The position numbers and the translations under genes were made by a program. The notes under the pieces were generated by a model that saw nothing but the letters and a program-made list of their open reading frames with translations, searched no databases and was not told the origin of the DNA. From Actinomycetota bacterium (GTDB lineage Bacteria > Actinomycetota > Thermoleophilia > Solirubrobacterales > Solirubrobacteraceae), in the NCBI GenBank assembly GCA_009699915.1, contig WLNG01000014.1, forward strand, positions 1 through 13,434: a stretch of DNA of 13,434 nucleotides. Reading direction: 5' to 3'. Of this stretch, positions 12,711 through 13,434 are shown in pieces; within the stretch, counting starts at the first letter, position 1, and every line of letters begins with the position of its first letter.

Positions 12711-12765
12711 GTTTACAGACTTTTCACACGGATTGCACCGCTCGGTAACACGATGTTCTCAGCGT
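12711..12765 (+). promoter_or_regulatory. PHO box 2: five 11-bp units before pstS
   Basis: Five consecutive 11-bp units begin 3 bp after the stop of the pstS-like gene: GTTTACAGACT, TTTCACACGGA, TTGCACCGCTC, GGTAACACGAT, GTTCTCAGCGT. They share the (G/T)TT-x-AC core with PHO box 1 and the same GGTAACAC fourth unit and GCGT ending. This is the expected position for PhoP-type activation of pstS under phosphate limitation. Confidence 0.75.
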
Positions 12766-12807
12766 GATGCCAGCCTGCTGGAGCATGTTCCCGACAGAGG
12801 AGTTCTC

Positions 12808-13434
12808 ATGAGGTATCAGTGGCTGGCGGCCTGCGTGGCGGCGGGTGCCCTCGCACTCGGCGTCACCGCGTGCGGCAACAGCAGCAGCGGCGGAAGCGGT
12901 GGCGGTGGCGGCAACCTGTCCGGCGCGGTCGCGGTTGACGGTTCGAGCACGGTCTTCCCGTTCGCTCAGGCTGCCGCGGAGGGCCTTCAGGGCCAGAACC
13001 CCGACGTGAAGGTCACGGTCGGCGAGTCCGGCACCGGTGGCGGCTTCGAGAAGTTCTGCGCCGGCGAGACCGATATCTCCGACGCATCGCGGCCGATCGA
13101 TGCCGAGAAGGAAGTCCCGACCTGCGAGAAGAACGGCGTCCAGTACGCCGAGGTCCTGGTCGCCAACGACGGCATCGCCATCGTGACGAACAAGGGCCTG
13201 ACGGTCACCTGCCTGACGACCGATCAGCTCAAGGCTCTCTGGAACAGCAAGAGCACCGTCAAGGACTATGCGCAGCTCGGCAACCAGCCGGACGGCATGG
13301 CCGTCCCCGCGGGCAAGGTCTCGCTCTACGGCCCGGGCACCGACTCCGGCACGTTCGACTTCTACACCGACAAGATCAACGGTGAGAAGGGCGATACGCG
13401 CAAGGACTACCAGCCCTCCGAGGATGACAACGTC
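12808..13434 (+). CDS. pstS: Phosphate-binding lipoprotein PstS (partial, runs off the window)
   Basis: The first 209 codons are present; the frame is still open at base 13434. The ATG at 12808 has a strong AGAGGAG (12796-12802) five bases upstream. A lipoprotein signal ends VTAC (Cys22), followed by a Ser/Gly-rich tether (24-38). Phosphate-binding motifs are all present: VDGSSTVFPF (43-52), GESGTGGGF (72-80), ISDASRPID (90-98) with Asp92 equivalent to E. coli Asp56, and GPGTDSGTFDF (175-185) with the S-G-T phosphate loop. PstS delivers phosphate to the PstCAB transporter, whose genes presumably follow outside the window. It lies directly behind PHO box 2. It is a tandem paralogue of the preceding pstS-like gene, with long matching DNA stretches, such as AAGGTCACGGTCGG in both copies. 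Confidence 0.95.
   Translation, partial: MRYQWLAACVAAGALALGVTACGNSSSGGSGGGGGNLSGAVAVDGSSTVFPFAQAAAEGLQGQNPDVKVTVGESGTGGGFEKFCAGETDISDASRPIDAEKEVPTCEKNGVQYAEVLVANDGIAIVTNKGLTVTCLTTDQLKALWNSKSTVKDYAQLGNQPDGMAVPAGKVSLYGPGTDSGTFDFYTDKINGEKGDTRKDYQPSEDDNV

Overview
The window comes from a high-GC bacterial chromosome. Third codon positions are almost all G or C, GTG starts occur, start-proximal TAnnnT boxes suggest leaderless transcripts, and the phosphate-control repeats are of the actinobacterial GTTCACC type. The gene content (fused SDR acyl-CoA reductase, large composite wall hydrolase, DUF2334 deacetylase fold, DUF47 PhoU-like protein) suggests a soil actinobacterium, possibly of the class Thermoleophilia (Solirubrobacter, Conexibacter or Patulibacter type). 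That taxonomic placement is inference.

Layout. Positions 1-198 hold the 3' end of polyphosphate kinase 1. Facing it is a minus-strand run from 4013 down to 202: a secreted alpha/beta hydrolase, a small two-segment membrane protein and a 662-residue double-SDR fatty acyl-CoA reductase. A 67-bp divergent control region (4014-4080) separates this run from a plus-strand ABC-F ATPase (4081-6060). Then comes a plus-strand group with TIM-barrel sugar isomerase/epimerase, a 50-residue ORF and a DUF2334 deacetylase-fold protein, joined by two ATGA overlaps (6138-7926). It ends tail-to-tail, with a 26-bp overlap, against a 723-residue secreted peptidoglycan hydrolase on the minus strand (10072 to 7901). 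The roughly 300-bp gap 10073-10369 carries a very strong hairpin.

The right third (10370-13434) is a phosphate locus. A DUF47/PhoU-like gene and an ArsC/LMW-phosphatase-fold gene form a two-gene minus-strand unit. Divergently, a PHO box of 11-bp direct repeats precedes a 48-residue fragment of a PhoB-type DNA-binding domain and a PstS-like lipoprotein. A second PHO box then precedes a canonical PstS that runs off the window. The polyphosphate kinase at the left edge fits the phosphate theme but is far away.

The most interesting observations are in this locus. The first PstS copy has lost most of the residues that bind phosphate, although fold, lipid anchor and PHO control persist. The ArsC-like protein has a P-loop in which the essential arginine is threonine. 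The neighbouring regulator fragment has no recognition helix. Together these suggest a phosphate-starvation module partly built from binding or catalytic folds converted to another use. A similar loss of metal-binding histidines is seen in the DUF2334 protein, exactly inside a perfect 10-bp inverted repeat. These readings rest on motif inspection by eye and need alignment or structure prediction to confirm.
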